Assembly (NCBI GenBank): GCA_964627195.1
Contig: CAZVJU010000033.1
Coordinates: forward strand, 1-12,410
Direction: 5' to 3'
DNA from: CAZVJU01 sp964627195
GTDB taxonomy: Bacteria > Patescibacteriota > Microgenomatia > UBA8517
DNA length: 12,410 nucleotides
Positions 5,492 through 11,781 of the stretch are shown here, one piece after another. The first letter of the stretch is position 1. The number at the start of each line of letters is the position of its first letter. The position numbers and the translations under genes were made by a program. The notes below the pieces were generated by a model, which was not told where the DNA came from, did no database searches, and saw only the letters and a list, made by a program, of their open reading frames with translations.

Positions 5492-5851
5492 ATGGATAAA
5501 TTATTGGTAACACTATTTGGCCTGGGGTTGATTGCCTTTATCTATTGGTTTTTCTTTGGTAAGAAAGACGAAGCGGTTGAAGTTTCTGGTGGCGAAATCG
5601 AAATAATAGTCAAAGGGGGGTATAAGCCCGAGATTATAAAAGTAAAAAAGGGGCAAAAAACAACATTGACGTTTATACGAGAGGATCCTTCGAGCTGTTT
5701 GGAAGAGGTGGTCTTATCGGATTTCAAGATAAAGAAGTTTTTGCCATTAAATGAACCTGTCTCAGTTGAAATCAACCCAGAAAAACCAGGAGTCTTCAGC
5801 ATGCACTGCGGCATGAACATGTACCACGGTAAAATTATTGTGGAAGGGTAA
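5492..5851 (+). CDS. Membrane-tethered cupredoxin-like copper protein
   Basis: A 119-residue protein with an N-terminal membrane helix (about 4-22) and a cupredoxin domain (34-118) outside. Its pattern is the one seen in cupredoxins next to copper ATPases: PEIIKVKKGQKTTLTFIRED, SSC with C69, a Leu-Pro turn, then INPEKPGVFSMHCGMNMYHGKIIVEG. Likely ligands are C69, H105, C106, M108, M110 and H112. A classical type 1 site uses two His, Cys and Met, and this cluster could instead hold Cu(I). The role is probably to bind copper at the outer face, for storage or hand-over. The gene lies 37 bases after the YHS gene and 2 bases before copA, so it is co-expressed with the pump. ATG 5492 follows GAGAG weakly. 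Confidence 0.85.
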   Translation: MDKLLVTLFGLGLIAFIYWFFFGKKDEAVEVSGGEIEIIVKGGYKPEIIKVKKGQKTTLTFIREDPSSCLEEVVLSDFKIKKFLPLNEPVSVEINPEKPGVFSMHCGMNMYHGKIIVEG

Positions 5852-5853
5852 TT

Positions 5854-8232
5854 ATGACAGAAAAAAAATCATTTCCGATTTTGGGTATGCACTGTGCGAG
5901 CTGTGCAAGGCTTATTGAACGAAGCCTGCAGAAAACTTCAGGTGTAATTTCAGCGAGCGTAAATTATGCGAGTGAACAAGCAAGTGTCGATGTTGACTCC
6001 AAAGTTTCCGATGAAGATTTGAAAAAGGCAGTAGAAAATGTGGGTTATAAAGCGATATTGGTGGACCAAAGTGCGGAGGGTAAAGGACAAAGAACAATTG
6101 AGGAAATACTTCGTGCATCTAACGATGTAAAAGAAGAAGAAAAGAAAAAGCAGCTGAAAAATCTCAAAAACAAAGTTGTCGTTTCTTCAATACTAAGTGT
6201 AATCATACTTTCGGGCAGTTTTCCAGAATGGTTCACCTTTGTACCTAGTGTATTTGCAAACCCTTGGTATCTTTTTTTTCTTTCAACCATTGTCCAATTT
6301 TGGGCGGGCAGAGAATTCTATCTTGCTACCTGGTCTGGACTTAGGAATAGAACCGCAAGTATGGATACTTTGATTGCTATTGGGACTTCAGCTGCATACT
6401 TTTTTTCTGCGCTGGGAGTTCTTTTTCCTGGTTTTTTTGAGAGTTTGGGAATACCGATGGTTATGTATTTTGATACCGCTGCTGTTATTGTTACCCTTAT
6501 TTTATTAGGCCGTTATTTGGAGGCCCGTGCCAAACTTCATACGAGTGATGCGATAAAAAAACTTCTGCAGCTTCAAGCCAAAACGGCGAGAGTTTTACGA
6601 AGTAACAAAGTAACTAATAACCAACTAACTGAAGACAGTATTATGAAGGGAAAATATGTTGAGACAGATATTCCGATAGATCAGGTCAAAGTTGGGGATT
6701 ATATCCGGGTCCGCCCCGGAGAGAAAGTTCCTGTTGATGGAGTTATTGTTGAAGGGGTTAGTTCACTAGATGAATCAATGGTTACAGGGGAATCGATTCC
6801 GGTTGATAAAACAATAAAAGACACAGTTATTGGGGCGACTTTGAATAAATTAGGAAGTTTTATTTTTAAAGCAACAAAAGTTGGGTCAGATACGATGCTT
6901 GCCAATATTGTAAGAATGGTGGCTGAAGCCCAAAGTTCGCGTGCTCCCATCCAGCGACTTGCTGATGTAATTTCCTCATACTTTGTTCCGGTCGTGCTCA
7001 TGCTTGCTGTAGCCACGTTTATTGTGTGGTATGACTTCGGGACTTTTAGTCAGGCGTTCACAAACATGATCGCCGTGCTTATCATTGCCTGTCCGTGTGC
7101 TCTCGGGCTTGCGACACCTACGGCGATAATGGTTGGGACAGGGAAAGGCGCTGAACGTGGAATTTTGATCAAGGACGCAGAAACTTTAGAGATTGCAAAT
7201 AAGATAAGTGTGGCCATTTTTGATAAGACAGGAACATTAACTGAGGGGAAGCCGAAAGTTACTAATGTAGTGGAAGTGAGAAGTGGGATGTTTCAGCCAG
7301 AGGCTGATCGTCCTTTGGGCGAGGATGCTGGAAAAGTACTTCAGATAGCAGCAAGTTTAGAGCAGGGCTCGGAACATGCTCTCGGGGAAGCGATTTTAGA
7401 AGAAGCTAAAGGAAAAGAGTTTGCCCTGAGCGCAGTCGAAGGGTTTAAGGCACATCCGGGGTTAGGAATTGAAGGAAAAATAGATGGGGAAATGTACTAT
7501 CTGGGAAACAGGGTATTAATGAAATTTGCCGGAATCAATATTGAAGAAGAAGAAAATCCTGTTCAAAAACTAGAAAATGAAGGTAAAACCGTCGTTTATT
7601 TGTCTTCTGAAGAAGATATCAGTGGTTTGATAGCGATTGCGGACACACTAAAACCTACTGCACGAGCGCTTGTTGACAAGCTGAAAAGACAAGGGATCGA
7701 GGTTTGGCTGATTACCGGGGACAATGAAAGAACTGCACAAGCTATCGCGAGACAGACAGGGATCGAAAATATAATGGCAGGAGTTTTACCGGAAGAAAAA
7801 GCATTAAAAGTTAAAGAACTAAAATCCAAAATCCAAAACCCGCCTGCCGGACGGGCAGATCCAAAATCCCGAGTGGTTGCTTTTATTGGCGATGGTATCA
7901 ATGACGCTCCGGCCCTCGCATCTTCTGATGTGGGAATCGCAATGGGTACAGGAGCGGATGTTGCAATGGAGTCGGCGGGGATAACGCTTTTAAATAAAGA
8001 CCTGATGAGCGTGGATGCGGCGATATCTTTAAGTAAAAGGACTTTCTCGGTAATCAAACAAAATTTAATTTGGGCATTCGGTTACAATATTATTCTTATT
8101 CCAGTTGCAATGGGGGTTCTTTACCCATTTTTCGGGCTGCTTCTAAATCCTGCCTTGGCTGCATTTGCCATGGCCGCTTCTTCAATTTCCGTAGTATCTA
8201 ATTCTTTAAGACTTAAAAGGATAAATGTTTAA
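5854..8232 (+). CDS. copA: Copper-exporting P1B-type ATPase
   Basis: A 792-residue Cu+ export pump. Residues 5-68 are one HMA domain with C14/C17 (GMHCASC). The A domain has TGES (311-314), the translocation motif is CPC (413-415), the phosphorylated aspartate is D457 (DKTGT), the hinge is GDGIND (679-684), and the last helices carry YN (744-745) and MAASS (773-777), the group IB-1 Cu+ signature. The N-domain HP motif is altered: SEHAL at 507-510, with Ala in place of the usual Pro. Loop regions are longer than typical CopA at residues 249-270, 476-492, 523-531 and 658-672; several of these match palindromic elements, explaining much of the extra length. The start ATG follows GGAAGGG and lies 2 bases after the cupredoxin stop. 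The stop overlaps that of the convergent gene at 8229. Identity is certain. Confidence 0.97.
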   Translation: MTEKKSFPILGMHCASCARLIERSLQKTSGVISASVNYASEQASVDVDSKVSDEDLKKAVENVGYKAILVDQSAEGKGQRTIEEILRASNDVKEEEKKKQLKNLKNKVVVSSILSVIILSGSFPEWFTFVPSVFANPWYLFFLSTIVQFWAGREFYLATWSGLRNRTASMDTLIAIGTSAAYFFSALGVLFPGFFESLGIPMVMYFDTAAVIVTLILLGRYLEARAKLHTSDAIKKLLQLQAKTARVLRSNKVTNNQLTEDSIMKGKYVETDIPIDQVKVGDYIRVRPGEKVPVDGVIVEGVSSLDESMVTGESIPVDKTIKDTVIGATLNKLGSFIFKATKVGSDTMLANIVRMVAEAQSSRAPIQRLADVISSYFVPVVLMLAVATFIVWYDFGTFSQAFTNMIAVLIIACPCALGLATPTAIMVGTGKGAERGILIKDAETLEIANKISVAIFDKTGTLTEGKPKVTNVVEVRSGMFQPEADRPLGEDAGKVLQIAASLEQGSEHALGEAILEEAKGKEFALSAVEGFKAHPGLGIEGKIDGEMYYLGNRVLMKFAGINIEEEENPVQKLENEGKTVVYLSSEEDISGLIAIADTLKPTARALVDKLKRQGIEVWLITGDNERTAQAIARQTGIENIMAGVLPEEKALKVKELKSKIQNPPAGRADPKSRVVAFIGDGINDAPALASSDVGIAMGTGADVAMESAGITLLNKDLMSVDAAISLSKRTFSVIKQNLIWAFGYNIILIPVAMGVLYPFFGLLLNPALAAFAMAASSISVVSNSLRLKRINV
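6599..6631 (+). repeat. Possible repeat-derived insert in the CopA A-domain entry
   Basis: The bases encode roughly RSNKVTNNQLT and are built from reiterated AGTAAC/CTAAC-like units. Typical CopA runs directly from the LQAKTARVLR strand to the next one, so 15-20 residues look added here. The case for a repeat element is weaker than for the hairpin copies. Confidence 0.35.
7294..7322 (+). repeat. Double hairpin inside the CopA N domain
   Basis: Two hairpins are adjacent: CAGCC/GGCTG with loop AGA (7294-7306), and TCGTCC/GGGCGA with loop TTT and one G-T pair (7308-7322). Together they are read in frame as part of FQPEADRPLGED, where most CopA proteins have a shorter turn between the GKPKVT strand and the VLQIAASLE helix. 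Confidence 0.5.
7424..7443 (+). repeat. GC-rich repeat-like element CCCTGAGCGCAGTCGAAGGG
   Basis: Read in frame as ALSAVEGF in a CopA N-domain loop. From memory, close relatives of this 20-mer (CCTTCGACnnnGCTCAGG type) are scattered in many bacterial genomes as an interspersed repeat. Only its outer four bases are self-complementary. One copy is seen here. Confidence 0.5.
7824..7869 (+). repeat. Palindromic element with flanking direct repeats in CopA
   Basis: A core hairpin CTGCC (7844-7848), loop GGACG, GGCAG (7854-7858) is bordered by exact 11-bp direct repeats ATCCAAAATCC at 7824-7834 and 7859-7869. It is read in frame as roughly KIQNPPAGRADPKS, just before the GDGIND motif, where family members have only about five residues. 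The flanking repeats look like an insertion footprint or part of a composite element. Confidence 0.75.
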
Positions 8233-8426
8233 GGTTCAATAGGAGATTCCTTTATTAACTGGGCCATTTCTTTGAATTGATCTAAAATAGGCAGTGGATC
8301 TATACCGTCTCTGGCAGCTTCAGCTGCAGCTTTCAGACCTACTTCTAATGCAGTAACCACATCCGATTGTCTTTCGAATTCACTAGGATGGGTACGAGGT
8401 GTTCCTGGTGGGACTCTTTCTGACAT
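8229..8426 (-). CDS. Small protein of unknown function
   Basis: A 65-residue protein starting at the ATG at 8426. Residues 1-18 are polar and Pro-rich. The rest looks helical: an Ala-rich amphipathic stretch (VVTALEVGLKAAAEAARDG), a turn (IDPLP) and a second helix (ILDQFKEMAQLIKE). There is no Cys, signal peptide or membrane helix. I do not recognise a family. It converges on copA and the two stop codons overlap by two bases. No Shine-Dalgarno is visible; a TTGACA on the - strand (8471-8466) could be a -35, but no good -10 follows. It fills the gap between copA and hicB with sensible amino-acid usage, so it is probably real, but a chance frame cannot be ruled out. Confidence 0.5.
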   Translation of the reverse strand: MSERVPPGTPRTHPSEFERQSDVVTALEVGLKAAAEAARDGIDPLPILDQFKEMAQLIKESPIEP

Positions 8427-8503
8427 AAAGCTTTTTTCATGCTTACTTTACTTCCTCTTCTTCTTTGTCAAGTTCTGGTTCCGACTGAACCTCTGAGATG
8501 CTG

Positions 8504-8512
8504 TGTTATAAT
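8504..8512 (+). promoter_or_regulatory. Extended -10 promoter of hicBA
   Basis: TGTTATAAT contains a perfect TATAAT (8507-8512) with a TG extension. The box ends 9 bp before the hicB ATG and there is no Shine-Dalgarno, so transcription probably starts one or two bases upstream of the ATG. No clear -35 or operator palindrome is seen. Confidence 0.6.
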
Positions 8513-8521
8513 TAGCTCAAT

Positions 8522-8767
8522 ATGGCGAAGAAGATCAAAACAACAACATATAACTTTCCTGTAATCATAGAAAAAGATGAGGATGGATTTTTTGTGGCGG
8601 ATTGTCCGGATCTTCCTGGTTGTCATACTCAAGGAAAAACTTTAGAGGAAGCAATTACGAAAATAAGAGACGCGATAAAACTCCACTTAAAAATATTAAA
8701 GGAAGAAAGAGAGGAAATTCCTAAAGTTCAACCCGTAAGCATGACTTCAATAGAAGTTATTGTATAA
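8522..8767 (+). CDS. hicB: HicB-family antitoxin
   Basis: An 81-residue protein with the HicB partial RNase H fold: strand YNFPVIIEKDEDGFFVADCPDLPGCHTQG, then the helix TLEEAITKIRDAIKLHLKILKEE, then a final strand (SMTSIEVIV). The motif DGFFVADCPDLPGC..G.T.EEA is diagnostic for the family. It neutralises the HicA toxin by direct binding. It lacks the C-terminal DNA-binding domain (ribbon-helix-helix or HTH) present in longer HicB proteins, so autorepression by HicB itself is doubtful. The antitoxin gene comes first, the reverse of E. coli hicAB but common elsewhere. Its TAA is directly followed by the hicA ATG with no gap, so the two are translationally coupled. Confidence 0.9.
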   Translation: MAKKIKTTTYNFPVIIEKDEDGFFVADCPDLPGCHTQGKTLEEAITKIRDAIKLHLKILKEEREEIPKVQPVSMTSIEVIV

Positions 8768-9001
8768 ATGGATAAACTGCCTCGCATTAAAGTACGCGAT
8801 TTGGTAAAAGTAGCTTTAAAATTGGGATTTGTAAAAAGAGGACAAAGTGGAAGTCATGCGGTTTATGTTCACCCTGACGGGAGAAAGACTACAATTTCTA
8901 TTCACCCCCCTGAAACTATTGGAATCGGTTTACTAACCAAGATTATTAAAAAAGATTTAAAGATGACCAAGGAAGAATTTTTAAAGATCCTTAAGAAGTA
9001 A
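8768..9001 (+). CDS. hicA: HicA-family mRNA interferase toxin
   Basis: A 77-residue protein with the HicA double-stranded-RNA-binding-like fold. The N-terminal helix (VRDLVKVALKLGF) leads to the hallmark GQSGSHAVYVHPDGRKTTISIH, which contains the catalytic His (H30), followed by a helix (GLLTKIIKKDLKMTKEEFLKIL). HicA cleaves mRNA in a ribosome-independent way and is held inactive by HicB. The protein is of normal length and the active-site His is present, so the toxin is probably functional. It starts immediately after the hicB stop and has no separate Shine-Dalgarno, so translation depends on hicB, which keeps toxin output tied to antitoxin. No clear terminator follows in the 130-bp gap. Confidence 0.9.
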   Translation: MDKLPRIKVRDLVKVALKLGFVKRGQSGSHAVYVHPDGRKTTISIHPPETIGIGLLTKIIKKDLKMTKEEFLKILKK

Positions 9002-9093
9002 ATTAACACACAGTTAAGGATTTTGGGAGGATAATTGTAACTTTTGGAGTAATCTTGATAGTCTTCAATTTAAAAAATAAACAGCTTTGCTAA

Positions 9094-9123
9094 TTGACTT
9101 ATAACATGCAAAATCGGTATAGT
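9094..9123 (+). promoter_or_regulatory. Sigma70-type promoter of the thioredoxin gene
   Basis: TTGACT (9094-9099), an 18-bp spacer and TATAGT (9118-9123) form the best -35/-10 pair in the window. The -10 ends 8 bp before the ATG at 9132, and no Shine-Dalgarno exists, so the transcript is probably leaderless or nearly so. Confidence 0.7.
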
Positions 9124-9131
9124 AAAAAACG

Positions 9132-9452
9132 ATGGCAACATTTGATATAGGCGATTATGATTTTGAAGAAAAAGTCTTGAAATCAAACTTGCCCGTTCTG
9201 GTTGACTTCTGGGCGGCTTGGTGTGGACCGTGCAAGATGGCAGAACCCGTTTTAGAAGAACTCTCTGATCAATATAAAGATAAACTTCTTTTTGCAAAAG
9301 TCGATGTGGATGCTAACCAGCAACACGTGTCTAAATATTCGGTTCTGTCAATTCCAACCACAATTCTTTTTAAAGGTGGTCAGGAAATTGGGAGACAGAT
9401 CGGTTTTGCAGGCAAACAAGCGTACGAAGATTTGATAAAAAAGGCACTATAG
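9132..9452 (+). CDS. trxA: Thioredoxin
   Basis: A 106-residue protein of classical thioredoxin length, cytosolic with no signal peptide. The active site WCGPC (C31, C34) follows VDFWAAW, and the cis-proline is P75 (SIPTTILF). The remaining family features FAKVDVDAN and the Gly pair in the last strand are present. It reduces protein disulfides and is itself reduced by the thioredoxin reductase encoded at 10018, about 570 bases downstream. The start is fixed by the promoter, whose -10 is 8 bp before the ATG. The stop codon lies in the loop of a terminator-like hairpin (9438-9459), so the gene is probably a separate transcript from trxB. Confidence 0.97.
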   Translation: MATFDIGDYDFEEKVLKSNLPVLVDFWAAWCGPCKMAEPVLEELSDQYKDKLLFAKVDVDANQQHVSKYSVLSIPTTILFKGGQEIGRQIGFAGKQAYEDLIKKAL

Positions 9453-9459
9453 CCTTTTT
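9438..9459 (+). terminator. Intrinsic terminator-like hairpin after trxA
   Basis: AAAAAGGC (9438-9445) pairs with GCCTTTTT (9452-9459) across a 6-base loop that holds the trxA stop codon. The stem has only three G-C pairs and the T run is part of the stem, so it is a weak but plausible terminator. Confidence 0.5.
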
Positions 9460-9460
9460 G

Positions 9461-9513
9461 CGAGTAATACTCGAAAAGAAAGCTGTGTAGCATATCTAAC
9501 GAGCAAAGCTCGT
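9461..9513 (+). repeat. Two related hairpins downstream of trxA
   Basis: CGAGT-AAT-ACTCG (9461-9473) and ACGAGC-AAA-GCTCGT (9499-9513) are hairpins with three-base loops, each followed by an A-rich AAAAGAAA-like stretch. They share the outer CGAG/CTCG stem and differ inside it in a compensated way, so they look like two copies of one small element. They lack a following T run on this strand and are not terminators for trxA. The GCAAAGC core of the second recurs in the elements near 11780. The rest of the 116-bp gap is A/T-rich with no gene. Confidence 0.5.
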
Positions 9514-9568
9514 AAAAAAAAGAAATATAGGATTTAATTTTTATTTTCTTAGGTGGGGGGTGATACGA

Positions 9569-9964
9569 ATGGATCCAAATAACCCAAAAGCAAAATCTCC
9601 GGTAGGGGTACCAGTGGGCGGAGGACTGTCCGGCTCGTCTATGACTGCCGATGACCCTCAGACACCAGGAATGCAAAGTGGTGGTTCAATGCCATCTGCA
9701 ACTGGAGTGTCAACTCCAATTGCTGCTCCAGCTCCTCCGGATGAAACTCCTGCAGCGCCTGTATCATCTGTTGGGACTGGGATGGGTGTGACAGAAGCAC
9801 CAGCTGGAGAAGAAGAAGTTGTGGCAGGGATGGAAGTAACTCCTACTATGCCTCAAACTCCAACTTTCCCGACAGCCAGTGAGGAAACTGCTACTGGAAT
9901 GGGTGTGGCTGATGAGGAAGAAAAAGGTGAAACCGGGACTGGCGGAGCAACTAGTGGAGTTTAA
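9569..9964 (+). CDS. Low-complexity acidic protein of unknown function
   Basis: A 131-residue protein. The ATG at 9569 lies 4 bases after GGGGGGTGAT (9555-9564), a strong Shine-Dalgarno; a GTG at 9560 sits inside that site and was rejected. Composition is strikingly biased to Gly, Pro, Thr, Ser, Ala, Val, Met and Glu, with no Cys, Trp, Tyr, His or Leu-rich helix, so it is probably disordered throughout. TGMGV occurs twice, each followed by an acidic run (APAGEEE and ADEEEKGE). No signal peptide or membrane helix is seen. It lies between thioredoxin and thioredoxin reductase, but nothing in it suggests a redox role. The good Shine-Dalgarno and clean frame argue that it is a real gene. I do not recognise the family. 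Confidence 0.65.
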   Translation: MDPNNPKAKSPVGVPVGGGLSGSSMTADDPQTPGMQSGGSMPSATGVSTPIAAPAPPDETPAAPVSSVGTGMGVTEAPAGEEEVVAGMEVTPTMPQTPTFPTASEETATGMGVADEEEKGETGTGGATSGV

Positions 9965-9980
9965 TCTGCCAAGTTTCTTC

Positions 9981-10009
9981 TTGTGAAAGTTTTTTCTAAC
10001 TTTTAGAAG
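9981..10009 (+). promoter_or_regulatory. Weak promoter candidate for trxB
   Basis: TTGTGA (9981-9986), a 17-bp spacer and TAGAAG (10004-10009) form a poor -35/-10 pair with the -10 ending 8 bp before the ATG at 10018. The same spacing is seen at the other leaderless genes. An AACTT/AAGTT mini-hairpin followed by T residues overlaps it, so it may instead be the terminator of the preceding gene. Confidence 0.35.
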
Positions 10010-10017
10010 TTTTTTAT

Positions 10018-10986
10018 ATGGCGGAAAGTATCCTTTACGCTCAAAAACCAAAAGAAGGAGAACCCTGGGATGTTGCGATAATTGGTTCGGGACCTGCGGC
10101 ATTTACTGCAGCTATCTATACAACTCGCGGAGCTGCTTCTACTGTGATTCTTGGGGGTGAAATTTGGGGAGGACAGCTGATGTTAACAACAACAGTTGAT
10201 AATTTCCCCGGTTTTCCTGAAGGTGTTCAAGGGCCTGAACTCATGGAGTTAATGAGAAAACAAGCTGAGAGATTCGGGGCGGAATTTGTGCAAAAGAATG
10301 CAGAGAAGATTGATTTTTCGACAAAGCCTTGTCAAATTACAGCTTCTAATAAAATATACCTCGCGAAATCGGTAATAATAGCGACAGGTGCTATGGATAA
10401 ATGGCTTGGAGTGCCTGGGGAAAAAGAGCTTATTGGTCGAGGTGTCTCGACTTGTGCTCCGTGTGATGCGCCGTTTTTTAAAGATAAAAAAGTGGCGGTT
10501 GTCGGTGGCGGGGACACTGCTATGACGGAAGCTTTGGTTTTGACTAAGTATGCAACTGAGGTAACCATAATTCACCGGCGAGATGAATTTCGTGCTTCAG
10601 CAGCAATGCAAAAAAGTGTAGCTGATAATCCTAAAATACAAGTACTTTGGAATACGGAAGTGAAGGAAATTGTGGGAGTAGGCAAAGTTGATAAATTAAA
10701 ACTGAAAAATACCAAGGATAATACTGAAAGTGAGTTAGCTGTGGACGGAATCTTTGTTGCAATTGGGCATAAACCGGATAGTGATTTAGTCAAAGGGTCA
10801 ATTGACATGGATGATCGGGGATACATAAAGGTATTTGATCATACGAAAACCAATACTGAAGGCGTGTTTGTGGCAGGGGAAGTACATGATGCTAAATATA
10901 AGCAGGCAATAACAACCGCAGGATTTGGGTGTATGGCGGCAATGGACGTATTAACATATCTTGATAAGGATATTCCCACTTGGTAA
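10018..10986 (+). CDS. trxB: Thioredoxin reductase (NADPH)
   Basis: A 322-residue flavoprotein of the low-molecular-weight TrxR family. A 17-residue N-terminal extension precedes the FAD motif (VAIIGSGPAAFTAAIY, 19-34). The redox-active pair is C146/C149 in STCAPCDAPFF, where most family members read CATCDG. The NADPH motif is GGGDTA (163-168), with HRRDEF at 186-191, and the second FAD motif is FVAGEVHDAKYKQA, with Glu where Asp is usual (AGDV). It uses NADPH to reduce thioredoxin, most likely the product of the gene at 9132. The HRR pair for the NADPH 2'-phosphate is kept, so NADPH rather than a ferredoxin-type donor is expected. It is 12 bases upstream of the DsbA-like gene and probably co-transcribed with it. 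Confidence 0.95.
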   Translation: MAESILYAQKPKEGEPWDVAIIGSGPAAFTAAIYTTRGAASTVILGGEIWGGQLMLTTTVDNFPGFPEGVQGPELMELMRKQAERFGAEFVQKNAEKIDFSTKPCQITASNKIYLAKSVIIATGAMDKWLGVPGEKELIGRGVSTCAPCDAPFFKDKKVAVVGGGDTAMTEALVLTKYATEVTIIHRRDEFRASAAMQKSVADNPKIQVLWNTEVKEIVGVGKVDKLKLKNTKDNTESELAVDGIFVAIGHKPDSDLVKGSIDMDDRGYIKVFDHTKTNTEGVFVAGEVHDAKYKQAITTAGFGCMAAMDVLTYLDKDIPTW

Positions 10987-10998
10987 GCCCGGTCAATT

Positions 10999-11781
10999 AT
11001 GTTCGGCTTCATTAAATATATTTCAGAAAAGTTTTTCCTCATTTTTTTGATTGGGTCGATCACTCTGTCGATAATAGTTGGCTTTTTGTGGAAAAAAACC
11101 AAAGATGTCAGTGAGGCAAAAGTCGTAACAGATATAAAAAACCTCGTACAAAGAAAGTCTCCGATTGTAAAACTGAATGCTAATCAGATAGCACTTCTTC
11201 CTCCCTTCTCGGAAGAAGATCATAAGAGAGGGAATAAAGGTGCTTCCGTTACACTTATTGTCTATTCAGATTACGAGTGTCCCTTTTGTGCCGATTACTA
11301 TTTCATAATCAGAAAAATACTGGATGAGTATAAGCAGAGCTTGGCCGCGTCGGAACGCGGTAAGGATGAAATACGCTTAGCGTATAGGCACTATCCGATA
11401 GTTGCCATTCACCCTGAATCTCAGCGTTTAGCCGAGACTTCCGAATGTGTCACTGAACTTGGAGGTGATGATGCTTTCTGGCAATTTAGCGATATCATTT
11501 TTACCAAGTCGGATAAAGGTAAAGACTTAAGTTGGGTTAGTACGGATTTGAATATCAATCAAAGTAAGTTTAACAAGTGTGTAGAGGATTCTAGATATAA
11601 GGAAAAGGTAGAAAGACAATATGATGATGGGCTTAAAGCTGGTGTTTCAGCTACCCCGACGACTTTTATAATTAAGGATAAGACTGAGGTATGGCTTATT
11701 ACAGGAGCATATTCCTATGAGGACATGAAGGTGATTATTGAGGAAGCTTTTGGAGGTCACAAGGATTCCAGTACCTTATAA
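10999..11781 (+). CDS. Membrane-anchored DsbA/BdbD-like thiol oxidoreductase
   Basis: A 260-residue protein. Residues 12-31 form an N-terminal membrane anchor, so the catalytic domain is outside the cytoplasm. The domain (83-252) is of the Thioredoxin_4/DsbA type: YSDYECPFCADYY with active site C94-P-F-C97, the alpha-helical insert HPESQRLAETSEC..., and cis-Pro P220 (SATPTTF). C150 and C194 could form a second disulfide. The likely job is disulfide formation or exchange in exported proteins, which includes the Cys-containing copper proteins of this window. Residues 111-123 (YKQSLAASERGKD) replace a short turn in relatives such as EYGDKVRLVYRHYPL and are encoded by a hairpin element. The 3' end, including the stop codon, lies within a second copy of that element. 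No Shine-Dalgarno is seen; translation is probably coupled to trxB. Confidence 0.9.
   Translation: MFGFIKYISEKFFLIFLIGSITLSIIVGFLWKKTKDVSEAKVVTDIKNLVQRKSPIVKLNANQIALLPPFSEEDHKRGNKGASVTLIVYSDYECPFCADYYFIIRKILDEYKQSLAASERGKDEIRLAYRHYPIVAIHPESQRLAETSECVTELGGDDAFWQFSDIIFTKSDKGKDLSWVSTDLNINQSKFNKCVEDSRYKEKVERQYDDGLKAGVSATPTTFIIKDKTEVWLITGAYSYEDMKVIIEEAFGGHKDSSTL
11329..11365 (+). repeat. Hairpin element, copy 1, in frame in the DsbA-like gene
   Basis: The 37-base element reads TATAAGCAGAGCTTGG, stem CCGCGT, loop CGGA, stem ACGCGG, then TAAGG. It has the same architecture and length as copy 2 at 11777-11813, with 15 of 16 identical bases in the left flank and TAAG shared on the right. It adds roughly 12 codons to the gene. 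Confidence 0.8.

Noticed and set aside
8423..8500. Open stretch on the - strand ending EVQSEPELDKEEEEVK upstream of the small gene at 8426
   Set aside because: About 20 codons bounded by stops with no start codon. It could be a remnant, but nothing supports a gene.
9499..9520. Hairpin ACGAGC-AAA-GCTCGT as a terminator
   Set aside because: It is followed by an A run, not a T run, on the + strand. On the - strand the T run precedes the hairpin. Neither orientation fits an intrinsic terminator.
9560..9568. GTG start for the low-complexity protein
   Set aside because: The GTG is part of the Shine-Dalgarno GGGGGGTGAT; the ATG at 9569 has correct spacing.
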